Assembly (NCBI RefSeq): GCF_016863015.1
Contig: NZ_BOOB01000018.1
Location: forward strand, 124,001-188,000
Direction of reading: 5' to 3'
Source: Microbispora amethystogenes
GTDB taxonomy: Bacteria; Actinomycetota; Actinomycetes; Streptosporangiales; Streptosporangiaceae
DNA length: 64,000 nt
This document shows, in pieces, positions 54,300-63,802 of this stretch. Every line of letters begins with the position of its first letter. Position 1 is the stretch's first letter. A program made the position numbers and the translations under genes. Under the pieces are notes generated by a model, which saw only the letters and a list, made by a program, of their open reading frames with translations, searched no databases and had not been told where the DNA came from.

Positions 54300-56156
54300 G
54301 TGTACGTCGTCCGTTCGATGCTCGCCGCGGTGTGCGCGGCGCTGATGATCCTCGTGCCGCCCTGCGTCACCTCCCCTGCCGCGGCGGCTACCGCTGTTCC
54401 GGACGAACACGCTCTCGCGGACTTCTTCGACGCCGCGATGGCGGACGGGCTGGCGGCCAACCATGTGCCGGGCGCGGTCGTCTCGGTGGTGGGCGGCGGG
54501 AAGACGCTCTTCAGCAAGGGGTACGGGCTGGCCGACGTCGAGAACCGCAGGCCCTTCGACCCGGACACCTCATTGGTACGGATTGCCTCGATCACCAAGC
54601 TGTTCACCTGGACCGCGGTGATGCAGCAGGTTCAGCAGGGCAGGCTGGACCTGAAGGCGGACGTGAACCGCTACCTCACCGCGTTCCGGATCCCCGCGAC
54701 CTACCCCCGGCCGATCACTCTGCTGGACCTGATGGACCACACGGCCGGGTTCGAGGACCGCACGATCGGCGTGGGGTCGCGGAGCAAGGACGACGTGCCG
54801 CCCCTGGCGGACTATCTCGCCGAAAACATGCCCGCCCGGGTGCGCCCGCCCGGCGAGGTGTCGGCGTACTCGAACTATGGGGCGGCGCTGGCCGGATACA
54901 TCGTGTCGCGGGTGAGCGGGCAGCCGTATGACGAGTACGTGCGCGACCACATCCTCGGCCCGCTCACGATGCGGCACAGCACGCCCGCCGAGCCCGTCCC
55001 CGCCCCCTTGGCCGCGGATCTGGCGCGCAGCTACGACTACGAGGGTGGGGCGTACCGGCGCAAGCCGTTCGTCTTCGACAACCTGGCCCCCGACGGGTCG
55101 ATCAGTGCCACCGCGAACGACATGGCCCACTTCATGATCGCCCACCTGCGGGACGGACGCTTCGGCGACCAGCGCATCCTCGACGAGGCGACGGCCCGGG
55201 AGATGCACCGGCGGACGTTCGCGGCCGATCCGCGCATCGACGGGTACGCCCACGGGTTCAAGGAGCAGACGCTCAACGGGCATCGCGTGATCATGCACGA
55301 CGGCGGCTGGGAGGGCTTCCAGAGCGGGTTGCTGCTGGTGCCCGACGCCGACCTCGGCCTGTTCGTCTCCACGAACAGTATGAGCGGGGCCGACGCGCTG
55401 ACCACGATCATTCCCGCCTTCTTCGACCGCTTCCTGCCCGGAAAGCGCGCCGTGCCCGGCGGCGGTGCTTCCGTCATGCCTGTCGAAGGCTTCTACAAGC
55501 TCACCCGGTCCGCCGAGTCCAGCATCGAGAAGGTGGTCGCCCTGACGAGTTCCACCCGACTGCGGGTGGAGGGCGGGAAGCTCACCTTCAGGGGTTCGAC
55601 GTGGAGCCCGCTGGGGCCCGGCCTGTACCAGCAGGACGGCGGCACGCAGCGGCTGGCGCTGGTGACCGGCGGGAGCGGTGCCGCGTACGTCGCCACGGAC
55701 GGCCCCGCCTACCAACGCGTCCCCTGGTGGGACACCCCGCCGGTCAACGTCGTCATCGTCCTGCTGTTCGCCGTCACCGCGCTGACCGCCGTGCTCGGCC
55801 TGCCGGTGGCCGCGGTGGTCGGCCGGGCAAGGAAGCGTCCCGTTCCGCGTGTCTGGCGTGCCGCGCGTGTCCTCACCGGGCTCGCCGCTGCGGCCGGACT
55901 GGTGTTCGTGGTGCTGTTCGCGCTGGTCCTGACCGGCGACACGAGCATCCTGTACGGCGTGCCGGCCGACGTCCAGGCACTCCTGGTGCTGCCGTTGCTG
56001 GTCTTCGCCCTCACCGTCGCCGCGATCGCCACCACTGTGAGGGGCTGGCGGCGCGCCGGCGTCCTGGCCCGCGGCCACCAGGTGGTCGTGCTGGCGGGAT
56101 TGCTCGCCCTCCTCTGGTTCTGCTGGCACTGGAACCTGCTCGGCTGGCACCTGTGA
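54300..56156 (+). CDS. exported serine beta-lactamase-family hydrolase with membrane tail
   Basis: The product is 618 residues from the GTG at 54300, which has AGGAG upstream. A signal peptide (LAAVCAALMILVPPCVTS) is followed by a class C beta-lactamase/DD-peptidase domain with S97-x-x-K100 (RIASITK), the Tyr motif YSNYGAAL and a late HDGGWEGF in place of KTG. After ~450 residues come a strand-rich segment and three or four transmembrane helices. It probably acts on cell-wall peptides or esters outside the cell. It is divergent from the two-component system. Confidence 0.85.
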   Translation: MYVVRSMLAAVCAALMILVPPCVTSPAAAATAVPDEHALADFFDAAMADGLAANHVPGAVVSVVGGGKTLFSKGYGLADVENRRPFDPDTSLVRIASITKLFTWTAVMQQVQQGRLDLKADVNRYLTAFRIPATYPRPITLLDLMDHTAGFEDRTIGVGSRSKDDVPPLADYLAENMPARVRPPGEVSAYSNYGAALAGYIVSRVSGQPYDEYVRDHILGPLTMRHSTPAEPVPAPLAADLARSYDYEGGAYRRKPFVFDNLAPDGSISATANDMAHFMIAHLRDGRFGDQRILDEATAREMHRRTFAADPRIDGYAHGFKEQTLNGHRVIMHDGGWEGFQSGLLLVPDADLGLFVSTNSMSGADALTTIIPAFFDRFLPGKRAVPGGGASVMPVEGFYKLTRSAESSIEKVVALTSSTRLRVEGGKLTFRGSTWSPLGPGLYQQDGGTQRLALVTGGSGAAYVATDGPAYQRVPWWDTPPVNVVIVLLFAVTALTAVLGLPVAAVVGRARKRPVPRVWRAARVLTGLAAAAGLVFVVLFALVLTGDTSILYGVPADVQALLVLPLLVFALTVAAIATTVRGWRRAGVLARGHQVVVLAGLLALLWFCWHWNLLGWHL

Positions 56157-56239
56157 TCACTCGACCGGCCCGGCCACCGCTCGGCGTGAAGTCCACAGAA
56201 TCCGCCGTCACGCCACGCCTTGCGTGATTTTCTGGGCGG

Positions 56240-57493
56240 GTGTCGAAAATGCGGGGCATCGTGCTCGCGGTGATCGTGGCAACGGCCGTGGGCCCGGGCG
56301 TGTCCGTGCTCCTCAGGGTGACCGGCGGGCTCGAGTCGGCGGGGCTGCTGACCGGCCTGGCGGCGGGGGGCCTCCTGCGGGGGAAGCCGGTCAGGGCCGC
56401 GGTCGCGACCCTGTACGGCAGCGCCTCGGCCGTGCTGATCGGCGAGCTCTCGCGGGGCGCTTTCGACGGCGGCCCGGATTTCGCCGACGCCATGGCCGTC
56501 CGGCCGGGCTGGCCAGGCTGGGTGATCGGGGCCGTGCTCGCCTACGCGATCGCGGCCAGGAGGCTGCCCAGGGCGCAGGCCGGTCAGGCGGCCCCCGCGC
56601 ATCCGGTCACAGTGCCCCACGCCGATCCCGCTGGGGTGACTCCCGCGAAGCGGACCACGATCGAGGGGCCGCCGCATGCCGATCCCGGTGAGGCCGGGCA
56701 CCCCATGCTCGCGATCGTGCTGACGGCCGTGGTCGCCGCCGTGCTCGCCTGCGGCCAGGTCGTCGCCGGAAAGGCACTGGGCATGACCTTGTGGGAGGCC
56801 TACCACGAGTACGACGGGCCGGGCTGGTACCGCGACCTGACCCGCGCCTTCTGGTATCCCGCCGCGTCGGTGGTGCTGGCCTCGGTGGTGTCGGCCTCCC
56901 TCGTGGCGTCCTGGATGCCCGCCGGGCGGGGGCGTGTTCTGGCGCCGCCCCTGGCCGCGTGGCTCGGCTGTGCGGTGACGGCCGGGCCGCTGCAGTACCT
57001 TCAGGCGCTCGGCGCGCCGTACGACCCCCCGGCCGTGGCGCTCATGGCGTCCCTCGCGGGTGGCGGCGTCGGCGCGGTGGCAGGCGCCGCCGCGCTCCGG
57101 CATGCCGGGGCGCGCTCCGGACTGGTCTGTTTCGTCCTGCTGTTCACCGCCGGCGACGCCACCCGCCGGCTGGACGACTTCCCGATGGGAGTCGTCGTGT
57201 CGATCGCGCTGGCCGCCATGTTGGCCGCGTGGACCACGGCACGACATGACGCGGAGGTCGGACCGGGAGTGCTGGCGGGCATGGCGGGGCCGCTGTTCGT
57301 CTGGTCGGTGTACGCGACGATCGGTTCCCGGCTTTATGACCACTCCACCCAGGCGCTGCCGTACTGGAACGCCATGGTCGTCGCGCTTCTGGCACCGGCC
57401 GTGGCGCTGCCGGCCGCCGCCCTGGCACGGCTCGCCCGGCCGCGGCCTGCGGGCGTCGCGCGTTCGTCAGCAGGCCCGCCCCTGGAGTCCTGA
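56240..57493 (+). CDS. multi-pass membrane protein of unknown function
   Basis: The product is 417 residues from a GTG, with about ten hydrophobic helices. These fall in two blocks (residues ~5-110 and ~150-405) separated by a proline- and histidine-rich soluble loop (PAHPVTVPHADPAGVTPAK). It is rich in Ala and Gly. No transporter or enzyme motif is recognised. It lies 83 bases after the serine hydrolase gene on the same strand and may be co-transcribed. Confidence 0.6.
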   Translation: MSKMRGIVLAVIVATAVGPGVSVLLRVTGGLESAGLLTGLAAGGLLRGKPVRAAVATLYGSASAVLIGELSRGAFDGGPDFADAMAVRPGWPGWVIGAVLAYAIAARRLPRAQAGQAAPAHPVTVPHADPAGVTPAKRTTIEGPPHADPGEAGHPMLAIVLTAVVAAVLACGQVVAGKALGMTLWEAYHEYDGPGWYRDLTRAFWYPAASVVLASVVSASLVASWMPAGRGRVLAPPLAAWLGCAVTAGPLQYLQALGAPYDPPAVALMASLAGGGVGAVAGAAALRHAGARSGLVCFVLLFTAGDATRRLDDFPMGVVVSIALAAMLAAWTTARHDAEVGPGVLAGMAGPLFVWSVYATIGSRLYDHSTQALPYWNAMVVALLAPAVALPAAALARLARPRPAGVARSSAGPPLES

Positions 57494-57510
57494 CCGGTCG
57501 AGAGGCCGGA

Positions 57511-58535
57511 TCAGGGCCGGTCGAGGACGTGCCTCAGGGCACGTTCGAGGCTTCCCGGTTCGCCCGCGTCTCGCGATCTCCATGCGATGATCCCGTCCGG
57601 CCGCACGAGGACGGCGCCCGCCTCCGTGATGCCGTAAGCCGCGTGGAACAGCCCGTCCACGTCGGCCAGGCCGCCGGCGGCTCCGATCACGTGGAGGTCC
57701 AGGGCCACGCCGAGCCGTCGTACGGCCTGCTCGACGGCGCCGGTCCGTCGTGGCTCGCGAGCAGGCCCGCCCCGGCGGTGCCGGACAGCACGGCGGCGAG
57801 TTTCCAGGCGAGGTGATAGCCGTCCATCACCGCGGCGTTCCCGCCCTGCCCTCCGGTCGGGGGCATGAGGTGCGCGGAGTCGCCGGCCAGCAGGACCCGT
57901 CCGGCCTGGAAAGCGTCCGCGACCCGGGTCACGTGCTCTCCGGAGGACGACCAGGCGGCCTCAAGGATCTTCACGGACAGGTCCGGAACGCCGCAGGCGG
58001 TGCGTACGACGTCCATGAGCCGCTCGGCGTCCGGCGCGTCCTCGGGCTCGAACCGGGCCGCCAGGACGTAGCGCCCCGGGTGGTCGGTGGTCACGACCGT
58101 CGCCGCCCGGGCGGGTAGCGCCGGATTCTGCAGGTAGAAGAGCCCGAACGCCTCGCCTCGCAGCGCCACTTCGAGGTCCGCCTCGAACTGCAGGAACATC
58201 GTGCGCTCCGGTCGTGACGACCGGCGTCCGTGGACGGGTATGGCGGCCATATCGCGGATCGTGCCTTTGTGGCCGTCGGCGCCGACCAGGTACCGCGCCG
58301 TGATCGTCTGCCGATCACCTGTCGCCGTGTCGCGAAGCTCGGCGATCACCGCCTCGTCGTCCTGGCGGAAGGACACCAACTCGGTCGAGAACATGATGTC
58401 GGCGGCCAGCTCAGCCGCTCGGTCGGCCAGGATTTGTTCGGCCCGTTCCTGGCTCGCGGCGGCGAACGGCGCGGGAGAGAGCCCGGAGAAGTCGGGCATC
58501 TCGAGCAGGAAGTCCTTCAGGACGGGCCCGGAGAC
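57511..58535 (-). pseudogene. FAD-dependent aromatic monooxygenase, truncated and deleted
   Basis: The middle of a PHBH-fold monooxygenase is readable (QTITARYLVGADGHKGTIRD, GRVLLAGDSAHLMPPTGGQG, AVMDGYHLAWKLAAVLSG). The N-terminal GxGxxG part is missing. After LLAS about 100 residues are lost, and the C-terminal thioredoxin-like end (VALDLHVIGAAG, VLVRPDGIIAWRSRD) is in another frame. It is non-functional. The 5' break is at the same point as the 5' break of the divergent MarR gene. Confidence 0.8.
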
Positions 58536-58923
58536 TGCCATCGCCGCCCACTTCGGTCTCGGGCCGACCGACCTGAAGTGCCTCAACCTGGCCAGACACG
58601 AAACAGAGCTCACGGCGGGACGGCTGGCCGAGCTGACCGGCCTCAGCACCTCGGCCGTGACCGCGCTCCTCGATCGGCTGGAGCGCGGCGGGTTCGTCGA
58701 GCGGCACAGGGACACGGCCGACCGTCGTAAGGTCCTCGTGCGCTCGACCGGCCGGCACGAGGCGGTGCTCACGGAGATCTTCGGGCGGGTCGCGACCGCG
58801 TTCGCGTCCGTGGCGGACGCGTACGACGACGACCAGCTCGAACTGATCACCGGGTTCGTGCTCCGCCTCAACGAGCGGGCCCGCGAGTTCATCCCGACGC
58901 TCGTCCGGGACCTCGGCTCCTGA
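58536..58923 (+). pseudogene. MarR-family regulator lacking its N-terminus
   Basis: AIAAHFGLGPTDLKCLNLAR, LAELTGLSTSAVTALLDRLE and RGGFVERHRDTADRRKVLVR form the MarR helix-turn-helix and wing, and the C-terminal helix is complete. The first ~30-35 residues (dimerisation helix) and the start codon are replaced by the reverse strand of the monooxygenase fragment. One deletion probably removed the shared divergent promoter and both 5' ends. Confidence 0.75.
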
Positions 58924-59021
58924 GGCTGCCCGAAGACCGGTCGTCCCGGCGGATTTCAGAAGATGCAACATTTCGGGGGTCTGCGGCGTCTCAGCCGGGA
59001 TGAACGAGAGGACTCCCGCCT

Positions 59022-59501
59022 GTGGATGACGCGCCGGAATTCGCGGACTTCGCCGCCGAGCGGATCGATGCGTTGTTCCGCTACGCCTACATGCTCACCG
59101 GCAACCCGCACGACGCCGCCGACCTCGTTCAGGAGGCGATGATACGGCTGCGCGGCTCATGGCCGCGCGTGCGGCACAAGCACAACCCGGAGAGCTACGT
59201 GAGGACCACGATCACCCGGCTGCACATCTCCGTCTGGAGACGGCGCAGGCGCGAACAGCTGGCATGGGAGGTGCCCGACCAGCCACAACCGGTGGCGGAG
59301 CCACCGCCGGACCTCTGGGACGAGCTGGCCAAACTGCCCAAGAGGCAGCGTGCCGTCCTGGTCCTGCGCTACTACGAGGACCGATCGGATGCCGAGATCG
59401 CCGAGATCCTCGGCATCTCTCCGGGAACCGTACGGAGCCAGGCGTCCCGCGCCCTCGGCAAGCTGCGTGAGACCGTCACCCCGCTAAGGAGCCTCTGGTG
59501 A
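59022..59501 (+). CDS. ECF sigma factor (SigE/SigM-like family)
   Basis: The product is 159 residues from a GTG. Region 2 is IDALFRYAYMLTGNPHDAAD, then LVQEAMIRLRGSWPRV. Region 4 is LPKRQRAVLVLRYYEDRSDA, then ILGISPGTVRSQASRALGKL. This is a short, SigE-type group common in actinomycetes. The stop overlaps the GTG of the next gene, which encodes a membrane protein likely to act as its anti-sigma partner. Confidence 0.9.
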   Translation: MDDAPEFADFAAERIDALFRYAYMLTGNPHDAADLVQEAMIRLRGSWPRVRHKHNPESYVRTTITRLHISVWRRRRREQLAWEVPDQPQPVAEPPPDLWDELAKLPKRQRAVLVLRYYEDRSDAEIAEILGISPGTVRSQASRALGKLRETVTPLRSLW

Positions 59502-60685
59502 ACGACGTCGAAGAGGCGCTGCGCCGTACGTTCGCGCGCGCGGAGGCGCGGATCCCGGCCACGCCGCCGGATCTGCTGCGCCAGGTGACCGAGGGGCGGA
59601 CCCGGCGCGGACGCCGTGGGCTGGTGCTGGCGACCGCGATGGCCACCTGTCTGGTGATCTGGGCGGCGACAGCCGTGACGTGGCGGGCTCCCCACCCGTC
59701 ACCCGCCGTCACGGCCACGCCCGCACCGCGCCTGCACGAACCACGGATCCACGAACCACGGATCGTGAAGGAGATCGCGCCGCCGCTGGAACAGGCGCTG
59801 CCTTCGGTGGTCGCGAAGGTCCCACTGAAGGTCCCCAACGGTGAGGCCTTCACGCCGAAGCTGTTCATCGATTCACGCACCCTGCTCGGGTACGTGGCGA
59901 AGAAGGGCTACGATCCCGCGCCTGAATTGTGGGCTTATCACCTGGAATCGCGGACCTTTCGGCGCCTGGCCGTCATCGGCTATCCCATCGCGCCGGTGGA
60001 CTCGCCGGCGGTGGGCGAAGGCGTGATCGCCTGGTTCGAGTACGCGAAGCGCGACATCCACATCATGACGATTCCGGTGACCGGAGGAGCCCCCCGTACG
60101 GTGGTCTCGTTCCCGGCCGAGCTCGATGTGGACAAGGTGAACGGGGACACCATCTACGGTGTGGACCTGGCCGTCGGGGACGGCAGGATCTTCTGGTCGT
60201 CGACCAGGTCGGGGGGCGTCAACCAGGTTCCGGTGACGGGTGGCAAGCCGTCGTCCGTCCCGGGCACGAAGGGGTTGCGTCTCTTCTCCTGGCCCTGGGC
60301 GGGGCGTCCCCTCGACGGTCCGGGGGCCATGGCGAATCTGCTCAACCTGAGCACCGGGGAGCGGCTCGACGATCCGGCGCAGGCGGAGTGCCATGTGACC
60401 TGGTGCATCACCGAAAGCCAGGCGATCCGCCGCGACGGTGGCCAGGTGCTGGACCTGCCGGGCGACAACCCCCGGTGGATCGTGGCCGACCGCTTCGTCA
60501 CCCTGAGCCAGACCGACAAGCAGGGGCGCAAGGCCTCGGTGATCTACGATCTCGCCACGGCACGGGCCGGCAGGCTCTGGATGCAGAACGACCGCAAGGC
60601 GTCCCCCACCCTCTACATAAGTACGGAGATGATCTACTTCAAGCGCGGTGACAAGTGGGCGGTCATCCACGACCCGGACCGCTAG
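59498..60685 (+). CDS. membrane-anchored protein coupled to the sigma factor (possible anti-sigma)
   Basis: The product has 395 residues. The first ~40 residues are cytoplasmic (VEEALRRTFARAEARIPATP), one transmembrane segment follows (RGLVLATAMATCLVIWAATA), and the large outer part has propeller-like repeats (GYVAKKGYDPAPELWAYHLE, GGKPSSVPGTKGLRLFSWP). The four-base overlap with the sigma gene suggests it regulates that factor. No zinc HxxxCxxC anti-sigma motif is present. Confidence 0.7.
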   Translation: MNDVEEALRRTFARAEARIPATPPDLLRQVTEGRTRRGRRGLVLATAMATCLVIWAATAVTWRAPHPSPAVTATPAPRLHEPRIHEPRIVKEIAPPLEQALPSVVAKVPLKVPNGEAFTPKLFIDSRTLLGYVAKKGYDPAPELWAYHLESRTFRRLAVIGYPIAPVDSPAVGEGVIAWFEYAKRDIHIMTIPVTGGAPRTVVSFPAELDVDKVNGDTIYGVDLAVGDGRIFWSSTRSGGVNQVPVTGGKPSSVPGTKGLRLFSWPWAGRPLDGPGAMANLLNLSTGERLDDPAQAECHVTWCITESQAIRRDGGQVLDLPGDNPRWIVADRFVTLSQTDKQGRKASVIYDLATARAGRLWMQNDRKASPTLYISTEMIYFKRGDKWAVIHDPDR

Positions 60686-60722
60686 CACCGGCCGGGCCGG
60701 ACGGCCCGGCCGGCTCGGCCGA

Positions 60723-61289
60723 TCAGTAGGAGCACTGCACCACGACGTCGTCGAGATCGACCTCCGCGTTGTGCCAGTACGGCTGCCGCTGCACGACGGC
60801 GAACCGCAGCACGACGTCGGAGCGTTGCGCCGTCCAGCTCACTGTCTGCTGTTCCCAGCCGTGGACCCAGTCCTGGGTGATCGACTTCAGCGCGATGTAC
60901 GTCCACGTGTCGGGGTCGATCACCTCCAGGTTGAACTGGGCCCACTCGCCCCACAGGTCCGTCCAGACGCCGGCCGTGCAGCGCGCCCCGGGATGAACGC
61001 TCACCGGCGTGAGGGTGATGGTCCGCCCGAGCGCGCACCAGTCGCCCTTCGTGTAGGCCGCCATGGCGGCCATGCCGCTTCCCGTACGCGGCGTGTTCGA
61101 CGCGCTGCCGAACACCGGCCCGCTGCAATCCCCGCTCGCGGTGAAGGTCCATCGGGACGCCGGATTCGTCGACGGCTCGAACCCGTCGGTGAGCTGCCAG
61201 ACACCCGCGGACGCGGGCCCCGACGGCACGAGAATCGCCGCGGCGGCGATGACCGCCGCCATCAACACACGAGAGAATGCTGACCGCAT
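60723..61289 (-). CDS. secreted beta-sandwich protein
   Basis: The product is 188 residues, with a signal peptide (VLMAAVIAAAAILVPSGPASA) and a mature domain of strand-rich sequence (WTFTASGDCSGPVF, WTDLWGEWAQFNLEVIDP, VVLRFAVVQRQPYW) with several cysteines. The pattern recalls carbohydrate-binding or jelly-roll domains, but no family can be named with confidence. It is convergent with the sigma-operon membrane gene. Confidence 0.6.
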   Translation of the reverse strand: MRSAFSRVLMAAVIAAAAILVPSGPASAGVWQLTDGFEPSTNPASRWTFTASGDCSGPVFGSASNTPRTGSGMAAMAAYTKGDWCALGRTITLTPVSVHPGARCTAGVWTDLWGEWAQFNLEVIDPDTWTYIALKSITQDWVHGWEQQTVSWTAQRSDVVLRFAVVQRQPYWHNAEVDLDDVVVQCSY

Positions 61290-61457
61290 TCGTGAACTCC
61301 ACTTCTCGACCCGAAAACCAAGAGAGATGGTTCACGTCGAGAGGGCGCAACTCGCGACGACACCGTCATTGTGGCTGCTGCCGCGGAAGTGTCAAGAGGG
61401 GAGAAATGGGGGTGAACAGTCCAGTTTCTGTCCGCGAATTGAGCCGGGACGGCGGGG

Positions 61458-62093
61458 TCAGGGTTCCGCGCCGCGGTCGAGACCGAGCGTGGCGATGAGG
61501 TCCTCGTGGAGCTCGAACCAGACGCGATGGCAGGAGTCCAGGCCGGTCTGGTCGACCCAGGCGCCGTCCCCGGCCCGGGCACGCGCGAGGGCCGCGGTGA
61601 ACCGTGTGTCATATCCACGGAAGCGCGTGAGGACGCGACCGAGCCGGTCCGCGAGTGGCGTGAGCGCCCGTTCGACGCAGGCGAGCTCATGGAGCACTCC
61701 GGCGTCCCAGGCGGGATCGGAGTGGTCGTTGACGGCGAGCCGATCACCGGCGGCAGGCCGGAGCTGCCAGTCGGTGCAGGCCTGCAGCAGGAGGCCGTTC
61801 AGCGGGAGGAACCTGCGGTAGACGTCGCGGACCTCATCGGCGGCGCCGACGCGGGCGAGTTCCGCCGCGAGCGCACGCTCGTTCTCGGCCCGGCCCCGCT
61901 CGGTCAGCGACCAGCCCGCGGCGCCGGCGAAGGCGCTGTGCTCGACCCAGCCACGGGCCTCGGCGTCGCGCAGCACCTCTTCCGTCGTGACCGCGTCGAG
62001 CCCGTAGCGGCGAGCGAGCACCGGGGTGTCGGCGAATCCGGTGACGCGTACGGCGTGCAGGACCAGGAGGCCGGGCGTGGAGTCGCGCGTCAC
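61458..62093 (-). CDS. winged-helix-type protein of unknown role
   Basis: The product is 211 residues from the GTG at 62093. The N-terminus (VLARRYGLDAVTTEEVLRDA, EARGWVEHSAFAGAAGWSLT) looks like a winged helix, and the rest is helical (RVLTRFRGYDTRFTAALARA). The start overlaps the stop of the upstream gene (GTGA). Together the pair is divergent from the PEP-utilising-type gene and may regulate it. Confidence 0.6.
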   Translation of the reverse strand: MTRDSTPGLLVLHAVRVTGFADTPVLARRYGLDAVTTEEVLRDAEARGWVEHSAFAGAAGWSLTERGRAENERALAAELARVGAADEVRDVYRRFLPLNGLLLQACTDWQLRPAAGDRLAVNDHSDPAWDAGVLHELACVERALTPLADRLGRVLTRFRGYDTRFTAALARARAGDGAWVDQTGLDSCHRVWFELHEDLIATLGLDRGAEP

Positions 62094-62485
62094 GACTCGG
62101 CGTCCTGTCGTGCCGCCAGGCGGGTGTAGTGCTGCTGGCACGCCTGCGGAGAGTTGAACCCCATCACGTGTGCCATCTGCGCCCAGGTCAGACCCGCGCT
62201 CCGGGCGATGAAGAGCAGGGCGGATTCGAGTCCGTCGACCTCGGCTCGTGCGGCGGGCAGGAGGGCGAGCGCGCTCAGGATGTCCTCCGGGTTCAGGTCG
62301 GCGTTGCGCCAGACGGCGAACTGCGCGAGGTCCACCGCCGACGGCGGGGCGGGTGGGGGTCGCCACGGGCGGGCGTCGAGCGCGTTCGCGCCCAGGCGCA
62401 GAAGACGCTCACGCGCGTCCCTCTCACGCTGGGCCTGGACGTGGTCGGCGCGCGCGCTGTGAGCCATGTCGTCCTTGCGTTCCAT
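62090..62485 (-). CDS. small helical protein with a possible helix-turn-helix
   Basis: The product is 131 residues from the ATG at 62485 (MERKDDMAHSARADHVQAQR); an ATG at 62467 is the alternative. The C-terminal LTWAQMAHVMGFNSPQACQQ, then HYTRLAAR, resembles a Myb- or sigma-like helix-turn-helix. It is translationally coupled to the downstream winged-helix-type gene. The palindrome at 62505-62517 lies just upstream. Confidence 0.6.
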   Translation of the reverse strand: MERKDDMAHSARADHVQAQRERDARERLLRLGANALDARPWRPPPAPPSAVDLAQFAVWRNADLNPEDILSALALLPAARAEVDGLESALLFIARSAGLTWAQMAHVMGFNSPQACQQHYTRLAARQDAES

Positions 62486-62504
62486 GGGTCTCACAATGCA
62501 CAAT

Positions 62505-62517
62505 CAACAAATTGTTG
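62505..62517. promoter_or_regulatory. palindromic operator between divergent genes
   Basis: CAACAA, A and TTGTTG form a perfect inverted repeat in an AT-rich patch between the two DNA-binding-protein genes and the PEP-utilising-type gene. It is 26 bases before the GTG of the latter. It probably binds one of the two divergent proteins. Confidence 0.6.
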
Positions 62518-62542
62518 TCAATCTTCTGTTGAAAGGACCCGG

Positions 62543-63802
62543 GTGATCGTATCCCTCATGGAGGCCGCCACCGGCACCTGTGGAGGCAAGGCCGGCGCAC
62601 TCGGCGCGTTGCTCCGTGCGGGTCTGCCGGTGCCCGAGGGCTTCGTCGTCCCGTTCGCCGCCTACCGTGACGCCGCCCGCGACGCTGCCCGCGACCTGGA
62701 CCTCGGGCGGTTCCTCGACGTGCCGGACGACGCCGACGCGGCGCGGCGGACGATCGGAGCCCGCCCGGTCCCCGAGGCCGTCGTCGACGCGCTGGGGCGA
62801 GCGCTCGGCGAGATCGGCGATCCGCCCGTGGCCGTCAGATCGTCGGCGGCGGGCGAGGACACCGGCCGGGCGTCGGCGGCGGGTCAGCACGAGAGCTTCC
62901 TCGCCGTACAGGGAGCCGGCGAGGTCGCCACGGCCGTACGGGCCTGCTGGGCCTCGCTGTTCTCCCCGCGTGCCGTCGCCTACCGGGCCGCCTCCGGCAG
63001 CGCCGGCGATCCGCCTGACGATCTTCTGATGGCCGTCGTCGTGCAACGCCACCTGGACGCCGAGGTGTCCGGAGTCATGTTCACCCCCGCGGACTCCGGC
63101 GACGTGACCCGGATCGAGGCGTCCTGGGGCCTCGGCCCGAGCGTCGTCGCGGGCAGGGTCACCCCTGACGCCTACCGCGTCGCCGCGGACGGGTCGGTCA
63201 CCCGCGCCGTCGCGGACAAACGGCGGCGCCTCGACCGGCGCGGCACGCGGCTCGTGGTCGAGGACGTGCCCGCCGCCGCGCGGAACCAGCCGGCGGTCGA
63301 CGACGCGACCGCCACGCGGCTGGCCGCGCTGGGCAGGCGGATCGCCGCCGTACTCGGCGGACCGCAGGACATCGAGTGGGCGATCGCCGGCGGCCGCACC
63401 TGGATTCTGCAGGCACGGCCGGTCACCGCCGCACCCCCACCGCCGGTATCGCCTTCCGGCGTCTCCGGCCTCCCCTCCGCCACGCTCACCGGTACGCCGG
63501 GCAGCCGCGGGACCGTGACCGGAACCGCGAGGATCGTCCGCGGTCGCGGCGACTTCGCGCGCGTACGCCCGGGCGACATCCTCGTCTGCCCCTTCACCGA
63601 CCCCGCGTGGACGCCGTTGCTGCGCGTCGCCGCCGGTGTCGTCACCGAGATCGGGGGCGTGCTCTCGCACGCCGCGATCGTCGCCCGGGAGCACGCCATC
63701 CCCGCCGTCCTCGGCGTCCCGGACGCGACGAGCAGGCTCCGTGACGACATCGTCATCACCGTCGACGGCACCGCCGGCACCGTCACGGCGACGGACGCGT
63801 GA
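62543..63802 (+). CDS. half-length PEP synthase/PPDK-like protein (ATP-binding plus phosphohistidine domain)
   Basis: The product is 419 residues from a GTG with GAAAGGA upstream. The ATP-grasp part starts GGKAGALGALLRAGLPVPEG and contains PPVAVRSSAAGEDTGRASAAGQ (in two blocks), SGVMFTPADSGDVTRIEASW and GGPQDIEWAIAGGRTWILQA. The swivelling domain carries H376 in GGVLSHAAIVAREHAIPAV. Full PEP synthases, PPDK and rifampicin phosphotransferase have 780-900 residues; the C-terminal PEP/pyruvate barrel or rifampicin lid is absent here. It may phosphorylate an unknown acceptor or small molecule. Confidence 0.78.
   Translation: MIVSLMEAATGTCGGKAGALGALLRAGLPVPEGFVVPFAAYRDAARDAARDLDLGRFLDVPDDADAARRTIGARPVPEAVVDALGRALGEIGDPPVAVRSSAAGEDTGRASAAGQHESFLAVQGAGEVATAVRACWASLFSPRAVAYRAASGSAGDPPDDLLMAVVVQRHLDAEVSGVMFTPADSGDVTRIEASWGLGPSVVAGRVTPDAYRVAADGSVTRAVADKRRRLDRRGTRLVVEDVPAAARNQPAVDDATATRLAALGRRIAAVLGGPQDIEWAIAGGRTWILQARPVTAAPPPPVSPSGVSGLPSATLTGTPGSRGTVTGTARIVRGRGDFARVRPGDILVCPFTDPAWTPLLRVAAGVVTEIGGVLSHAAIVAREHAIPAVLGVPDATSRLRDDIVITVDGTAGTVTATDA

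Noticed and set aside
52982-54607. A 541-residue histidine kinase starting at 54607
   Set aside because: The extra N-terminal ~158 residues lie over the divergent hydrolase gene and its promoter; the ATG at 54133 gives a normal kinase start with transmembrane helices.
58201-58923. A 240-residue MarR protein
   Set aside because: Its first ~110 codons are the reverse strand of the monooxygenase fragment; only the part from about 58536 is MarR-like.
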